Source: Flavobacterium fontis
GTDB taxonomy: Bacteria > Bacteroidota > Bacteroidia > Flavobacteriales > Flavobacteriaceae
Assembly (NCBI RefSeq): GCF_900129405.1
Contig: NZ_FQVQ01000003.1
Span: 181,037-245,036 of the forward strand
DNA: 64,000 nucleotides
Direction: 5' to 3'
This document shows, one piece after another, positions 16,996-24,774 of the stretch (the stretch's first letter is position 1; each line of letters begins with the position of its first letter). A program made the position numbers and the translations under genes. The notes under the pieces are model-generated. The model was given only the letters and a program-made list of their open reading frames with translations, was not told the DNA's origin and ran no database searches.

Positions 16996-17029
16996 CCCCC
17001 CTCCGTTACCCCCGTCCCTTCCCCCGCCC
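16996..17029 (-). other. C-run cluster, potential G-quadruplex on the minus strand
   Basis: Immediately after the stop codon there are C-runs of 6, 5, 3, 5 and 3 bases separated by short spacers, within 34 bases of otherwise AT-rich DNA. The complementary strand therefore has five G-runs in the G3+N1-7 pattern for a quadruplex. Confidence 0.6.
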
Positions 17030-17090
17030 ATAATATAGGTAGCTATGAGAACCTTGATGAGGCGAGGAAAAATTTTTGGGAGATTGGGAT

Positions 17091-17117
17091 AAAACATCTT
17101 TTTAGAGTGTTTTTTTG
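17091..17117 (+). terminator. Probable terminator of the hsd operon
   Basis: AAAACATCT pairs with AGAGTGTTTT across a TTTT loop with one bulged G, followed by more T. It lies 95 bases after the last gene of the operon. Confidence 0.6.
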
Positions 17118-17222
17118 AATCTATATTAGCGGGTAAACGCTATGTAAGTCTTAATCAAAAAACATCTATTAGAGGTAAAACATTGGAGGTGTTCGTTCGT
17201 TTTTAGTAAGGTTATAGATAAA

Positions 17223-17654
17223 TTATCTTTTTGGGTTAAAAGGTATGATGTTTTGCGCCTTATCCAGCCATGAAAATTTATAGAGCTTTTGAATAATATA
17301 CTGTTGCGCCGAAATACTAGGTTCCATACTATCACCAAACCAGTTACAAATCAATTGGCTCCCTTCGTATTTACCCAACGGGTCGTTGATGCTTTTTGGA
17401 CTATATAGCCAGACTTGATATAAATATTTTGGCAACAAACCGTTGGAATCAAAATGCAAAGAATTTCTATTAATAACGGCTGGAATATCATAACCCCACT
17501 CCAATGGATTACTGGGATAAATTAATAGTTTGTTTAAACTATTTAGCGTTTTAGTGTCGGTTGGTAAACTGTTGGCGTAAGTTTCAACAAAAGTGAAACC
17601 CTTAATGAAAATTTGATACCCGTCAGGGTAAATGATGTTGTTTTTGTTTTCCAT
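17223..17654 (-). CDS. Hypothetical protein at the island edge
   Basis: A 143-residue protein, opposite in direction to the hsd operon, that I do not recognise. It has no signal peptide or membrane helix, is rich in Asn, Tyr and Trp, and contains DGYQIFIKGFTFVETYANSLP near the start and QLICNWFGDSMEPSISAQQYI near the end. The low G+C and the lack of homology cues fit a mobile or island gene. The 140 bases upstream, up to the tRNA terminator, hold two TCGTACA repeats (around 17719 and 17730) but no clear promoter. A function cannot be assigned. Confidence 0.5.
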   Translation of the reverse strand: MENKNNIIYPDGYQIFIKGFTFVETYANSLPTDTKTLNSLNKLLIYPSNPLEWGYDIPAVINRNSLHFDSNGLLPKYLYQVWLYSPKSINDPLGKYEGSQLICNWFGDSMEPSISAQQYIIQKLYKFSWLDKAQNIIPFNPKR

Positions 17655-17750
17655 AGCTTTTTATTAATAAATATTTTAGCCATGGAAAAAGTTAAAAAAA
17701 GGGTCAATAATTTTTCAATCGTACAAGAATCGTACAGATTTAAGTAAATA

Positions 17751-17790
17751 AAAAACGCATCAATCTGATTATTAGATTAATGCGTTTTTA
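17751..17790 (-). terminator. Terminator of tRNA-Ala
   Basis: AAAAACGCAT (17751-17760) pairs with ATGCGTTTTT (17781-17790), extended by AATCT/AGATT inside. Read on the minus strand it lies just 3' of the tRNA and ends in a U-run. Confidence 0.85.
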
Positions 17791-17796
17791 CTAAGT

Positions 17797-17869
17797 GGAG
17801 AAGATGGGGCTCGAACCCACGACCTCTACGCTGCCAGCGTAGCGCTCTAGCCAACTGAGCTACATCCCC
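17797..17869 (-). tRNA. tRNA-Ala (anticodon GGC)
   Basis: On the minus strand the 73 bases fold as a tRNA. The acceptor is GGGGATG with CTTCTCC (one T-T mismatch), the D-arm is GCTCAGTTGG..GAGC, the anticodon stem is CTACG/CGTAG with loop CTGGCAG (anticodon GGC, reading GCC/GCU Ala codons), and the T-arm is GTGGG-TTCGAGC-CCCAT. The discriminator base is A and CCA is not encoded. Confidence 0.95.
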
Positions 17870-17881
17870 TTGGATGCGTTG

Positions 17882-17911
17882 CAAATATACTAATTTACCT
17901 ATCAACCCCAA
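17882..17911 (-). promoter_or_regulatory. tRNA-Ala promoter
   Basis: On the minus strand, TTG (17909-17911), a 19-base spacer, then TATATTTG (17882-17889), a perfect -7 box, 13 bases before the tRNA 5' end. Confidence 0.75.
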
Positions 17912-18023
17912 ATATTTTTTTGATTCCTAAAGAATTGTATACTTAAAGCAAAAAAAACACTGATTTATAGCAAATTATCGCAATGTCCCCTCCTGAAATA
18001 AGTTGACACAAATTCGACTTATT

Positions 18024-18416
18024 ATGAAAGACAAAGCAACCTCGCACATTAAGCGTAGTCAGAAAGATTACAACATGGCTTTTAAACTTGCTGTTATTTC
18101 CCGTGTTGAAAAAGGCGAAATGACCTATAAACAAGCTCAATCTGTTTATGGAATCCAGGGTAGAAGTACAGTTTTGGTTTGGTTAAGAAAATATGGTAAC
18201 TTAGATTGGAGTAAGCCTAACCTATTATTTATGGCAAAATCTAAAGAAACCCCTGCTCAAATTATCAGAAGGCTTGAAAAAGAATTGGCTGATGAGAAGC
18301 TTAAAAATAAGATTCTTAACACCATGATTGATATTTCTGACAACCAGTATGGCACTCAGATTCGAAAAAAGTTTTCTCCCAAACAATCTTCCGGCTCAGG
18401 GAAAGAGCAGGAATAA
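18024..18416 (+). CDS. IS3-family transposase OrfA
   Basis: This 130-residue protein is the DNA-binding half of the transposase. It has the helix-turn-helix region MAFKLAVISRVEKGEMTYKQ and AQSVYGIQGRSTVLVWLRKYG near residues 15-55, then a leucine-zipper-like helix (QIIRRLEKELADEKLKNKILN). The ATG at 18024 is used rather than a TTG 21 bases upstream inside the left end. Near its 3' end a slippery heptamer A-AAA-AAG (18365-18371) sits in the OrfA frame, the classic IS3 signal for -1 frameshifting into OrfB. Confidence 0.92.
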   Translation: MKDKATSHIKRSQKDYNMAFKLAVISRVEKGEMTYKQAQSVYGIQGRSTVLVWLRKYGNLDWSKPNLLFMAKSKETPAQIIRRLEKELADEKLKNKILNTMIDISDNQYGTQIRKKFSPKQSSGSGKEQE

Positions 18417-18436
18417 GTCTGTCCAAAAGTTGTAGA

Positions 18437-19237
18437 TTGTTTGGGATAAGCAGACAGGCTTTATATCAGGAACAAAGAAGAATTTTTTGTAGAGAGAGTG
18501 AATTACTTCAGGTAAAAGCTATGGTTCATGCTTTAAGATTAGAAATGCCACGCATTGGAACCCGAAAACTATATTATTTGCTTTCTCATGAACTTTCCCT
18601 TTGTAATATAAAGATAGGTCGAGATGCCTTATTTAATTATTTACTACTGGTCAGACCAAAGAAAAGTTATACTAAGACAACCTTTTCAAAGCATTGGCTA
18701 CACAAGTATGATAACCTTTTAAAGGATTATAAAATTGAACGTTCCGAACAGGTTTATGTTAGTGATATTACTTATGTAAAATCATTTGAAAGGACACACT
18801 ATTTATCTTTAGTAACTGACGCATATAGTAGAAAAATAGTAGGTTATCAGCTTAGTGATGATATGAGTACTGAAAATGTTGTCAAAGCTTTAAAGATGGC
18901 TGTTAGGGATAGAAAATCAGATCTCCCTCTTATACATCATTCAGACAGAGGGCTACAGTACTGTTCTAAAATTTATCAGGACATATTAAAGAAAAATAAC
19001 ATAACACCATCAATGACAGACGGATATGATTGTTATCAAAATGCCTTGGCAGAAAGAATAAATGGTATTATAAAGAATGAATTTTTAATCTATAAATGTA
19101 AGGATGGTAAAACATTAGAAAAGCTTATTGAAACATCAATAAAGACCTATAATAATAAAAGGCCTCATTTAAGCTTATCAATGAAAACTCCTAACTTTGT
19201 ACATGAAAAAACCAGTCAGCAAATACCGACTGGTTAA
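18437..19237 (+). CDS. IS3-family transposase OrfB (DDE integrase domain)
   Basis: OrfB carries the rve/DDE catalytic core: Asp in VSDITYV, Asp in HHSDRG and Glu in ALAERING, with the conserved HSDRGLQYCS and YNNKRPHLSL blocks. The TTG at 18437 is the first start-like codon, but the frame is open from 18371 at the slippery site. The natural product is most likely the OrfAB fusion made by -1 frameshifting, joining after TQIRKK to VFSQTIFRLRE. All three acidic residues are present, so the element may still be active. Confidence 0.92.
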   Translation: MFGISRQALYQEQRRIFCRESELLQVKAMVHALRLEMPRIGTRKLYYLLSHELSLCNIKIGRDALFNYLLLVRPKKSYTKTTFSKHWLHKYDNLLKDYKIERSEQVYVSDITYVKSFERTHYLSLVTDAYSRKIVGYQLSDDMSTENVVKALKMAVRDRKSDLPLIHHSDRGLQYCSKIYQDILKKNNITPSMTDGYDCYQNALAERINGIIKNEFLIYKCKDGKTLEKLIETSIKTYNNKRPHLSLSMKTPNFVHEKTSQQIPTG

Positions 19238-19300
19238 TATAATTTTTATTGTAAAACTTGTCAATCTATTTTAGGACGACTCAAAGAAATATTTGTTTGA

Positions 19301-19468
19301 ATGAAATTTTTAGTACTATTCCTGCAATCGGCCATCGATAAAAAACTTCAAGAAGCACCTGATAACGGGTATGCTATCGGTGTTTGGATTGGAAATTTGC
19401 TGCCTTTTGTGGTATTGGTGGGCTTGGCTTATCTGCTTTATTACCGTTCCAAAAACCGAAAGGATTAG
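19301..19468 (+). CDS. Small single-helix membrane protein
   Basis: A 55-residue frame starting at ATG 19301 with a short polar part (DKKLQEAPDNGY, residues 13-24), one membrane helix (GNLLPFVVLVGLAYLLYYR) and a basic end SKNRKD. It has no recognised family. The right end of the insertion sequence lies only 17 bases upstream, so its promoter has probably been replaced or disconnected. The 6-pyruvoyl-tetrahydropterin synthase gene follows after its own promoter. Confidence 0.55.
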   Translation: MKFLVLFLQSAIDKKLQEAPDNGYAIGVWIGNLLPFVVLVGLAYLLYYRSKNRKD

Positions 19469-19478
19469 AATAAAACCG

Positions 19479-19486
19479 TATTTTTG
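19479..19486 (+). promoter_or_regulatory. -7 box before the pterin synthase gene
   Basis: TATTTTTG, a perfect TAnnTTTG match 17 bases before the start codon. No TTG is seen at the usual distance. Confidence 0.45.
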
Positions 19487-19503
19487 TCGCGAAAATTTCC
19501 AGT

Positions 19504-19956
19504 ATGAGTACCATTCGAATCACCAAACAATTTAGTTTTGAAACCGGACATGCCTTGTATGGCTATGATGGAAAATGTAAAAACGTTCACGGACACAGTT
19601 ACAAATTATCGGTCACTGTCATCGGTCAGCCAATTACCGATACGGCTCATGTGAAATACGGAATGGTAATCGATTTTACCGACTTAAAAAAAATCGTGAA
19701 AGAAGAAGTAGTCGACGTGTTTGACCATGCGACCGTTTTTAATAAAAATACGCCTCATATCGAATTGGCTCAGGAGCTCCAACAGCGCGGACATCATGTT
19801 ATTTTGGTCGATTACCAACCTACGAGTGAGAATATGGTCATTGATTTTGCGGCTAAAATCAGCAACCGCCTTCCCGCTACTATTCAACTTTTTTCGTTAC
19901 GACTACAAGAAACGGAGACGTCGTATGCCGAATGGTATGCGTCTGATAATACATAA
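19504..19956 (+). CDS. 6-pyruvoyl-tetrahydropterin synthase / QueD family protein
   Basis: A 150-residue PTPS-fold enzyme. Zinc ligands are visible as the first His in FSFETGHALYG and the pair in CKNVHGHSYKL, and the substrate Glu/Asp sites VIDFTDLKKIV and FDHATVF follow. It acts on dihydroneopterin triphosphate, either as QueD (6-carboxy-tetrahydropterin synthase, queuosine pathway) or as a PTPS. QueD normally has a Cys four or five residues before the HGH; here C precedes KNVHGH, favouring QueD, though no other queuosine genes are nearby. lpxH starts two bases after its stop. Confidence 0.85.
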   Translation: MSTIRITKQFSFETGHALYGYDGKCKNVHGHSYKLSVTVIGQPITDTAHVKYGMVIDFTDLKKIVKEEVVDVFDHATVFNKNTPHIELAQELQQRGHHVILVDYQPTSENMVIDFAAKISNRLPATIQLFSLRLQETETSYAEWYASDNT

Positions 19957-19958
19957 GT

Positions 19959-20705
19959 ATGGCCAAAAAAATCTATTTTGCTTCCGACCAACATTTGGGT
20001 GCGCCGACTGCTGAAGCCAGCTTTCCGCGTGAACAAAAGTTTGTGGCTTGGTTAGACACTGTGAAGCAAGATGCCGAAGCTATTTTTTTGCTCGGCGATT
20101 TATTTGATTTTTGGTTTGAATACAAAACCGTAGTGCCTAAAGGCTTTGTGCGCGTTTTAGGAAAATTGGCTGAAATTCGCGACAGCGGCATTCCGATTTA
20201 CTTTTTTGTAGGGAATCACGACTTGTGGATGCACGATTATTTTGAGAAGGAATTGAACATCCCCGTATACCACGATAACCAAACCTTTACGTTTCACGGC
20301 AAGTCGTTTCTCATTGGTCACGGCGATGGCAAAGGACCTGGCGACAAAGGCTACAAACGCATGAAAAAAGTGTTTACCCATCCGGTCTCCAAATGGGTTT
20401 ACCGCTGGTTACATCCCGATTTGGGTGTTAAGTTAGCCCAATACCTTTCGGTCAAAAACAAATTGATATCGGGGGAAGCCGACGTGAAGTTTTTGGGCGA
20501 AGACAACGAATGGCTTGTGCAATACTGCAAACGGAAATTACAAACTCAACACTACGATTACTTTGTGTTTGGTCACCGTCACTTGCCCATGACGATTACC
20601 TTAAATGAGCAATCAACCTATATCAATCTCGGGGATTGGATTGGGTATTTTACCTATGGCGTTTTTGATGGAACCCAAATGTCGCTTGAAAAATTTGAAC
20701 TATAA
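19959..20705 (+). CDS. lpxH: UDP-2,3-diacylglucosamine diphosphatase (LpxH-like)
   Basis: A 248-residue calcineurin-like phosphoesterase with metal-site motifs ASDQHLG (residues 6-12), LLGDLFDFW, FVGNHDLWM and FGHRHLP, in LpxH order and spacing. LpxH hydrolyses UDP-2,3-diacylglucosamine to lipid X in lipid A synthesis at the inner membrane face. The middle insertion (HPVSKWVYRWLHPDLGVKLAQ) matches the LpxH lid helices. It is coupled to the pterin synthase gene and its end overlaps the convergent gene by 6 bases. Confidence 0.9.
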   Translation: MAKKIYFASDQHLGAPTAEASFPREQKFVAWLDTVKQDAEAIFLLGDLFDFWFEYKTVVPKGFVRVLGKLAEIRDSGIPIYFFVGNHDLWMHDYFEKELNIPVYHDNQTFTFHGKSFLIGHGDGKGPGDKGYKRMKKVFTHPVSKWVYRWLHPDLGVKLAQYLSVKNKLISGEADVKFLGEDNEWLVQYCKRKLQTQHYDYFVFGHRHLPMTITLNEQSTYINLGDWIGYFTYGVFDGTQMSLEKFEL

Positions 20706-21644
20706 TTTCTGGCCAATCAAATTGACAGCAGGCGTTCGAATCAAGCTTTTACTGGGCTTTTTGTAAAAGTAAAACGCAAAATCATAATTGATCCATAGAT
20801 TGGCATTATATAATTCTTCCGTTTCTTTTTCAGTAACGGCATCCCGATATTTCGTGTAAAAGTTGGTTTCGTTCGAACATTGAAACTTCACTAAAGTTTG
20901 CTCTTCAAAAGGGGGATAAACCACGGTTTGATTCGCATCAACATAGTCGACCAATTCAATGGAAACCAAAATTTCTTCTCCTGGCGTTAAGGTGTAATCG
21001 ATGGGGGTGTTGATTTTGTTTTTTTGTTTTGGGTCTAACGTTTGAACCGGTGAAATGTACACGGGGATGGCCTGCAGGGGAGAAATATTGGTTCGTTGTA
21101 TGATTTCTCTATTCACTATTACTTTATAAAAAAGAATGCGGTATTTTGTGGGATGCACTACTTTTTTGACATACCATTGTACCTGTTCTAGCGCCAAATC
21201 AAAAGGGTGTTCATTGGTAAGCAGTAAGCCAAAAAACAATTGCTTTTGCAAATACATGCCCCTGGAATTGGGTAAAATGCGGTTGTGTTCGCCCAAGGTA
21301 ATTTTTTCAGGAAGCGATCCCACTACGACTTCCTCTAGTTCGTAGATTTTTTTCTTGAGATAAATGACATCGGCGAGTTGTTCACGCGCATAGCCTTTGG
21401 GTTCAAAATTGAATTTAGAAAAGGCAATGGAATCAAACGGAATTTGAGGTAGCGTAAGTGCTTCTTTTTCGGGGGAGATGCCTTCAAAAACTTTCTTTTT
21501 TTGGTGAAAAAGGTGAAAATTCACTTCCGGTAAAAATTCGCTGGTTTCTTCATCTAAGAGTAAAAAGTGTAGGCTTTGTGCCCGTGTAACAGGAGCCAAA
21601 AATAGGAGTAGGCAGAACAATACTATAGAAAATAGTGGCTTCAT
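20700..21644 (-). CDS. Exported protein with carboxypeptidase-regulatory-like start, unknown
   Basis: A 314-residue protein with a signal peptide (residues 1-22, ending TRAQ) followed by a short surface-protein-like segment (LHFLLLDEETSEFLPEVNFHLF) resembling the carboxypeptidase-regulatory fold used by Bacteroidota outer-membrane and gliding-associated proteins. The segment IYELEEVVVGSLPEK resembles the region after such domains in TonB-linked proteins. No lipobox and no sorting tail are present. It is monocistronic, preceded by the GC-rich element at 21.7 kb. The function is not known. Confidence 0.7.
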   Translation of the reverse strand: MKPLFSIVLFCLLLFLAPVTRAQSLHFLLLDEETSEFLPEVNFHLFHQKKKVFEGISPEKEALTLPQIPFDSIAFSKFNFEPKGYAREQLADVIYLKKKIYELEEVVVGSLPEKITLGEHNRILPNSRGMYLQKQLFFGLLLTNEHPFDLALEQVQWYVKKVVHPTKYRILFYKVIVNREIIQRTNISPLQAIPVYISPVQTLDPKQKNKINTPIDYTLTPGEEILVSIELVDYVDANQTVVYPPFEEQTLVKFQCSNETNFYTKYRDAVTEKETEELYNANLWINYDFAFYFYKKPSKSLIRTPAVNLIGQKL

Positions 21645-21683
21645 AAGGTGAAGATACGGTTTTTCCCTTCATGATTTGAAAAT

Positions 21684-21775
21684 GGGGCGTCGATTCAGCC
21701 CCGATCATAGCGGCATCCCCCGATGTATTCGGGGATATAGCGGAGAGCGGGATCGTGTTGCCAAGAACGAGGGAG
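21684..21775 (-). repeat. Dispersed structured element, copy C (partial)
   Basis: The core AGCGGCATCC (21709-21718), an internal CCCCGATGTATTCGGGG hairpin and ATATAGCGGAGAGC (to 21750) match copy B at 48608-48647 block by block. The outer blocks seen in copies A and B are much weaker here. It fills the gap between the exported protein and MFS genes. Confidence 0.65.
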
Positions 21776-21792
21776 TTGTTGCTGCCTAAAAA

Positions 21793-23049
21793 TTACAATT
21801 CTTCAATTTTTTTATGAATGTCCAATTTCCGGAAGGAAGGCGAAAGGATTCCCGTAGCCGTTACCGTTACTAAGGTCATTGTACCGCCAAAAACCACTGC
21901 CGTCACCGTGCCCATTAATTTGGCGGTCAAGCCACTTTCAAACGCGCCGAGTTCGTTGGACGAACCCACAAAAATAGAATTCACCGAAGCGACCCGTCCG
22001 CGCATGTGATCGGGCGTTTCCAGTTGTAAAATGGTTTGCCGGATGACCACTGAAACACCATCAAAAATACCACTGAGAAATAAAGCGGCCACCGAAAGCC
22101 AAAAGGACGTCGAGAGGCCGAAGACAATCATGCACACGCCAAACAGAAATATGGCTACTAGCAATTTCATCCCTGCATTTTTGTTCAGCGGAATGTAAGC
22201 CGCGAGGATCATGGTGAGGAACGAACCCACTGCGGGAGCTGCGCGCAAAACGCCAAATCCTTCGGAGCCTACTTTTAAAATATCTTGGGCAAATACGGGA
22301 AGTAGTGCAATGGCGCCCCCGAAGAGCACGGCGATCATATCGAGCGTGATGGCGTTTAAGATGGTTTTGTTGTGAAAAACAAAGCGTACACCTTCTTTTA
22401 AACTTTGCATCATGGGTTCGCCGATTTTGGTATTTAATATCGGTTTCTTCTCAATTTGCGTCAGAAAAAGTAAGGCCAAGACCGTACAACCAAATACAAA
22501 GCACAGCGAATAATGCACGCCAAAAAAGCGAATGGCAATTCCGGAGAGCGCGGGTCCGGTAACCGCCGCAATTTGCCACACCGAACTGCTCCAGGTAGAA
22601 GCGTTGGGGTAGACTTTTTTAGGAATCAACTGACCCAACAGTGAAAATACGGAAGGTGTGATAAAAGCACGTACCAATCCCCCACAAAATACCAGGGCAT
22701 AGATGGCATACAGCAAATTTTGTGCGGCAAAGTTCGCTTTAATAGCGGGAAGGGTTAGGGCAAACAAGCCGAGACTAATGAGTGAAAAAGCGATTAAACA
22801 TTTGATCAACAGACTTTTCTTTTCGTTTTGATCGACGATATGTCCCGCAAAAAGCGCCATGCTCACGGCGGGGATAATTTCCATCAAACCAATAATTCCC
22901 AACGACAGCGTATCTTTCGTCATGGTATACACTTCCCATTCGATAATGACAAATTGCATCGACCAAGCAAAGACCAAGGCAAAGCGCATGAGGAGGAAGA
23001 AGTTAAATTCGCGAAAGCGCAGGGCTTCGTAGGGATCGTTTTTAGTCAT
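21793..23049 (-). CDS. MFS transporter (EntS/major facilitator type)
   Basis: A 418-residue protein with twelve predicted membrane helices. The start NDPYEALRFREFNFFLLMRF and the DQNEKKSLLI and ETPDHMRGRVASVNSIFVGSSNELGAFESG segments are typical of the EntS/TIGR00900-type facilitators, which in other bacteria export siderophores or drugs. The substrate cannot be inferred. The start overlaps the recJ end by 8 bases, so it is co-transcribed with recJ. Confidence 0.85.
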   Translation of the reverse strand: MTKNDPYEALRFREFNFFLLMRFALVFAWSMQFVIIEWEVYTMTKDTLSLGIIGLMEIIPAVSMALFAGHIVDQNEKKSLLIKCLIAFSLISLGLFALTLPAIKANFAAQNLLYAIYALVFCGGLVRAFITPSVFSLLGQLIPKKVYPNASTWSSSVWQIAAVTGPALSGIAIRFFGVHYSLCFVFGCTVLALLFLTQIEKKPILNTKIGEPMMQSLKEGVRFVFHNKTILNAITLDMIAVLFGGAIALLPVFAQDILKVGSEGFGVLRAAPAVGSFLTMILAAYIPLNKNAGMKLLVAIFLFGVCMIVFGLSTSFWLSVAALFLSGIFDGVSVVIRQTILQLETPDHMRGRVASVNSIFVGSSNELGAFESGLTAKLMGTVTAVVFGGTMTLVTVTATGILSPSFRKLDIHKKIEEL

Positions 23050-24742
23050 GGTGATTGCGTAAATCTTTCAAACGGAGTTGCAAAGTTACGGAACCGTTGA
23101 ATTCATTTTCATCCAAACAGAAAACCGCATCAATTTTTTGTCGGTTTTCAATCAAAGTGACCTTGTCGCCTAGGCCAAAACCCACAGCGCCTATCGTTTC
23201 GGAAGTCCCTTGTTTGAGGTTGAGTTTTAAATGGGTTTCGTCACTCCCAATGCGTTTGCCATAGCCCGTGTCGTACAGGTTTTTGGCGAGAAATGTGGGG
23301 GTCATATTGCCCGGGCCGTAGGGTTCAAATTGTTTTAGTAGTCGCATCAATTTGGGCGTGATGTCTGAAAATTGGATTTCGGCATCGACTGCTATTTCTG
23401 GGATGAGAAGATTGGGGTCAATGGTTTTTTTGACCACTTCTTCGAAAGCGGCTTTAAAGGCCGGATAGTTTTCTTCATACAAGGTCATTCCAGCCGCATA
23501 CTTATGTCCGCCAAATTGAATAAGGTGTTCGCTACACGCTTCCAAAGCTTCGTACAAATCAAAATCTTTGACCGAACGCGCTGAGGCGGCCAGTTTATCG
23601 CCACTTTTGGTAAACACGATGGTCGGACGGTAATAGGTTTCGGTGAGGCGAGAGGCCACGATTCCGATGACGCCTTTGTGCCAGTTTTCTTGGTAAACTA
23701 CAGTGGTAAAACGTTCGGTTTCGTTCAAATCCTGAATTTGACGTAACGCTTCTTCAGTGATGGTTTTGTCCAATTCCCGACGGTCTTTGTTATGTTGTTC
23801 AATGTCGGCGGCAAATTGAACGGCTTGTTCCAAGTTCATTTCGGTCAACAAACTCACGGCAGCGTTGCCATGTTGGATACGACCCGCGGCGTTGATGCGT
23901 GGCGCTATGATAAATACGACATCGGTAATGGTGAGTTCGCTTTTCTTGACTTGTGTGAGCAAGGCTTTGATGCCGGGTCTTGGATTCTCGTTGATGACTT
24001 GTAAGCCAAATTTGGCCAATACCCGATTTTCCCCCGTGATGGGTACAATATCGGCGGCGATTGCAGTAGCGACCAAATCGAGGTAGGGGATCAAATCCAA
24101 AATGGTTTGCCCACGGCGTTCCGACAAGGCTTGGATCAGTTTAAATCCGACGCCACACCCACAGAGTTCGTCATACGGATAGGAACAATCGTCGCGTTTG
24201 GGATCTAAAACGGCCACGGCATCGGGTAAGGTATCGCCAGGACGGTGGTGGTCGCAAATGATAAAATCGATGCCTTTGGCTTTGGCGTAGTTGACATGAT
24301 CGATGGATTTGATGCCGCAGTCCAAAGCGATAATTAAAGTCATGCCATTGTCTTCGGCAAAATCAATGCCTTGGTAGGATATACCGTAGCCCTCGGCATA
24401 GCGATCGGGAATGTAGGTGGCCACGTAGGGATAAAAGCTGCGAAGGTAGGAGGCCATCAAGGAAACGGCTGTGGTACCATCGACATCATAATCGCCAAAC
24501 ACCAAGATGTTTTCGCGGTTGTTCATGGCTTGTTCGATACGAAATACCGCTTGCTCCATATCTTTCATGAGATACGGATTGTGTAAGTCGTTTAGGGTAG
24601 GGCGAAAAAAAGCTTTAGCTTCTTCGTAGGTGGTGATGCCGCGTTGCACCAATAAGTGGGCTACGCGTTCATCGATGTGCAATACGTCCATCAAATGGCG
24701 TACGGCGGAGGGATTCGGCTTTGAGTGAAAGTTCCAGCGCAT
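23042..24742 (-). CDS. recJ: Single-stranded-DNA-specific exonuclease RecJ
   Basis: A 566-residue RecJ with the DHH phosphoesterase motifs FGDYDVDGTTA (residues about 80-90), ALDCGIK, CDHHRPGD and the DHHA1 motif GGHKYAAGMTL. It degrades single-stranded DNA 5' to 3' in recombination and mismatch repair. Length and motif order are complete. It is the first gene of the recJ-MFS unit; the AT-rich restriction-modification pair lies upstream on the same strand. Confidence 0.97.
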   Translation of the reverse strand: MRWNFHSKPNPSAVRHLMDVLHIDERVAHLLVQRGITTYEEAKAFFRPTLNDLHNPYLMKDMEQAVFRIEQAMNNRENILVFGDYDVDGTTAVSLMASYLRSFYPYVATYIPDRYAEGYGISYQGIDFAEDNGMTLIIALDCGIKSIDHVNYAKAKGIDFIICDHHRPGDTLPDAVAVLDPKRDDCSYPYDELCGCGVGFKLIQALSERRGQTILDLIPYLDLVATAIAADIVPITGENRVLAKFGLQVINENPRPGIKALLTQVKKSELTITDVVFIIAPRINAAGRIQHGNAAVSLLTEMNLEQAVQFAADIEQHNKDRRELDKTITEEALRQIQDLNETERFTTVVYQENWHKGVIGIVASRLTETYYRPTIVFTKSGDKLAASARSVKDFDLYEALEACSEHLIQFGGHKYAAGMTLYEENYPAFKAAFEEVVKKTIDPNLLIPEIAVDAEIQFSDITPKLMRLLKQFEPYGPGNMTPTFLAKNLYDTGYGKRIGSDETHLKLNLKQGTSETIGAVGFGLGDKVTLIENRQKIDAVFCLDENEFNGSVTLQLRLKDLRNHHD

Positions 24743-24774
24743 AAGAGTTAGGTGTTAAAAGGTTGGCGTATAAA

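Larger units (their letters stand above)
17984..19283 (+). mobile_element. IS3-family insertion sequence, complete
   Basis: About 1.3 kb bounded by imperfect inverted repeats: the left end TGTCCCCTCCTGAAATAAG and the reverse complement of the right end, TGAGTCGTCCTAAAATAGA, share TCCT, AAATA and the following TTGACA. CAA precedes the left end (17981-17983) and recurs at 19282-19284, so a 3-base target duplication is likely and the exact right end may be 19281. It carries orfA and orfB in the usual -1 arrangement and looks intact. It sits between the tRNA-Ala promoter and a small membrane protein gene. Confidence 0.9.

Noticed and set aside
8430..17869. Integrative element inserted at tRNA-Ala
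   Set aside because: No integrase or recombinase gene and no second copy of the tRNA 3' end was found at the left edge. The island lies beside a tRNA, but integration there is not supported.
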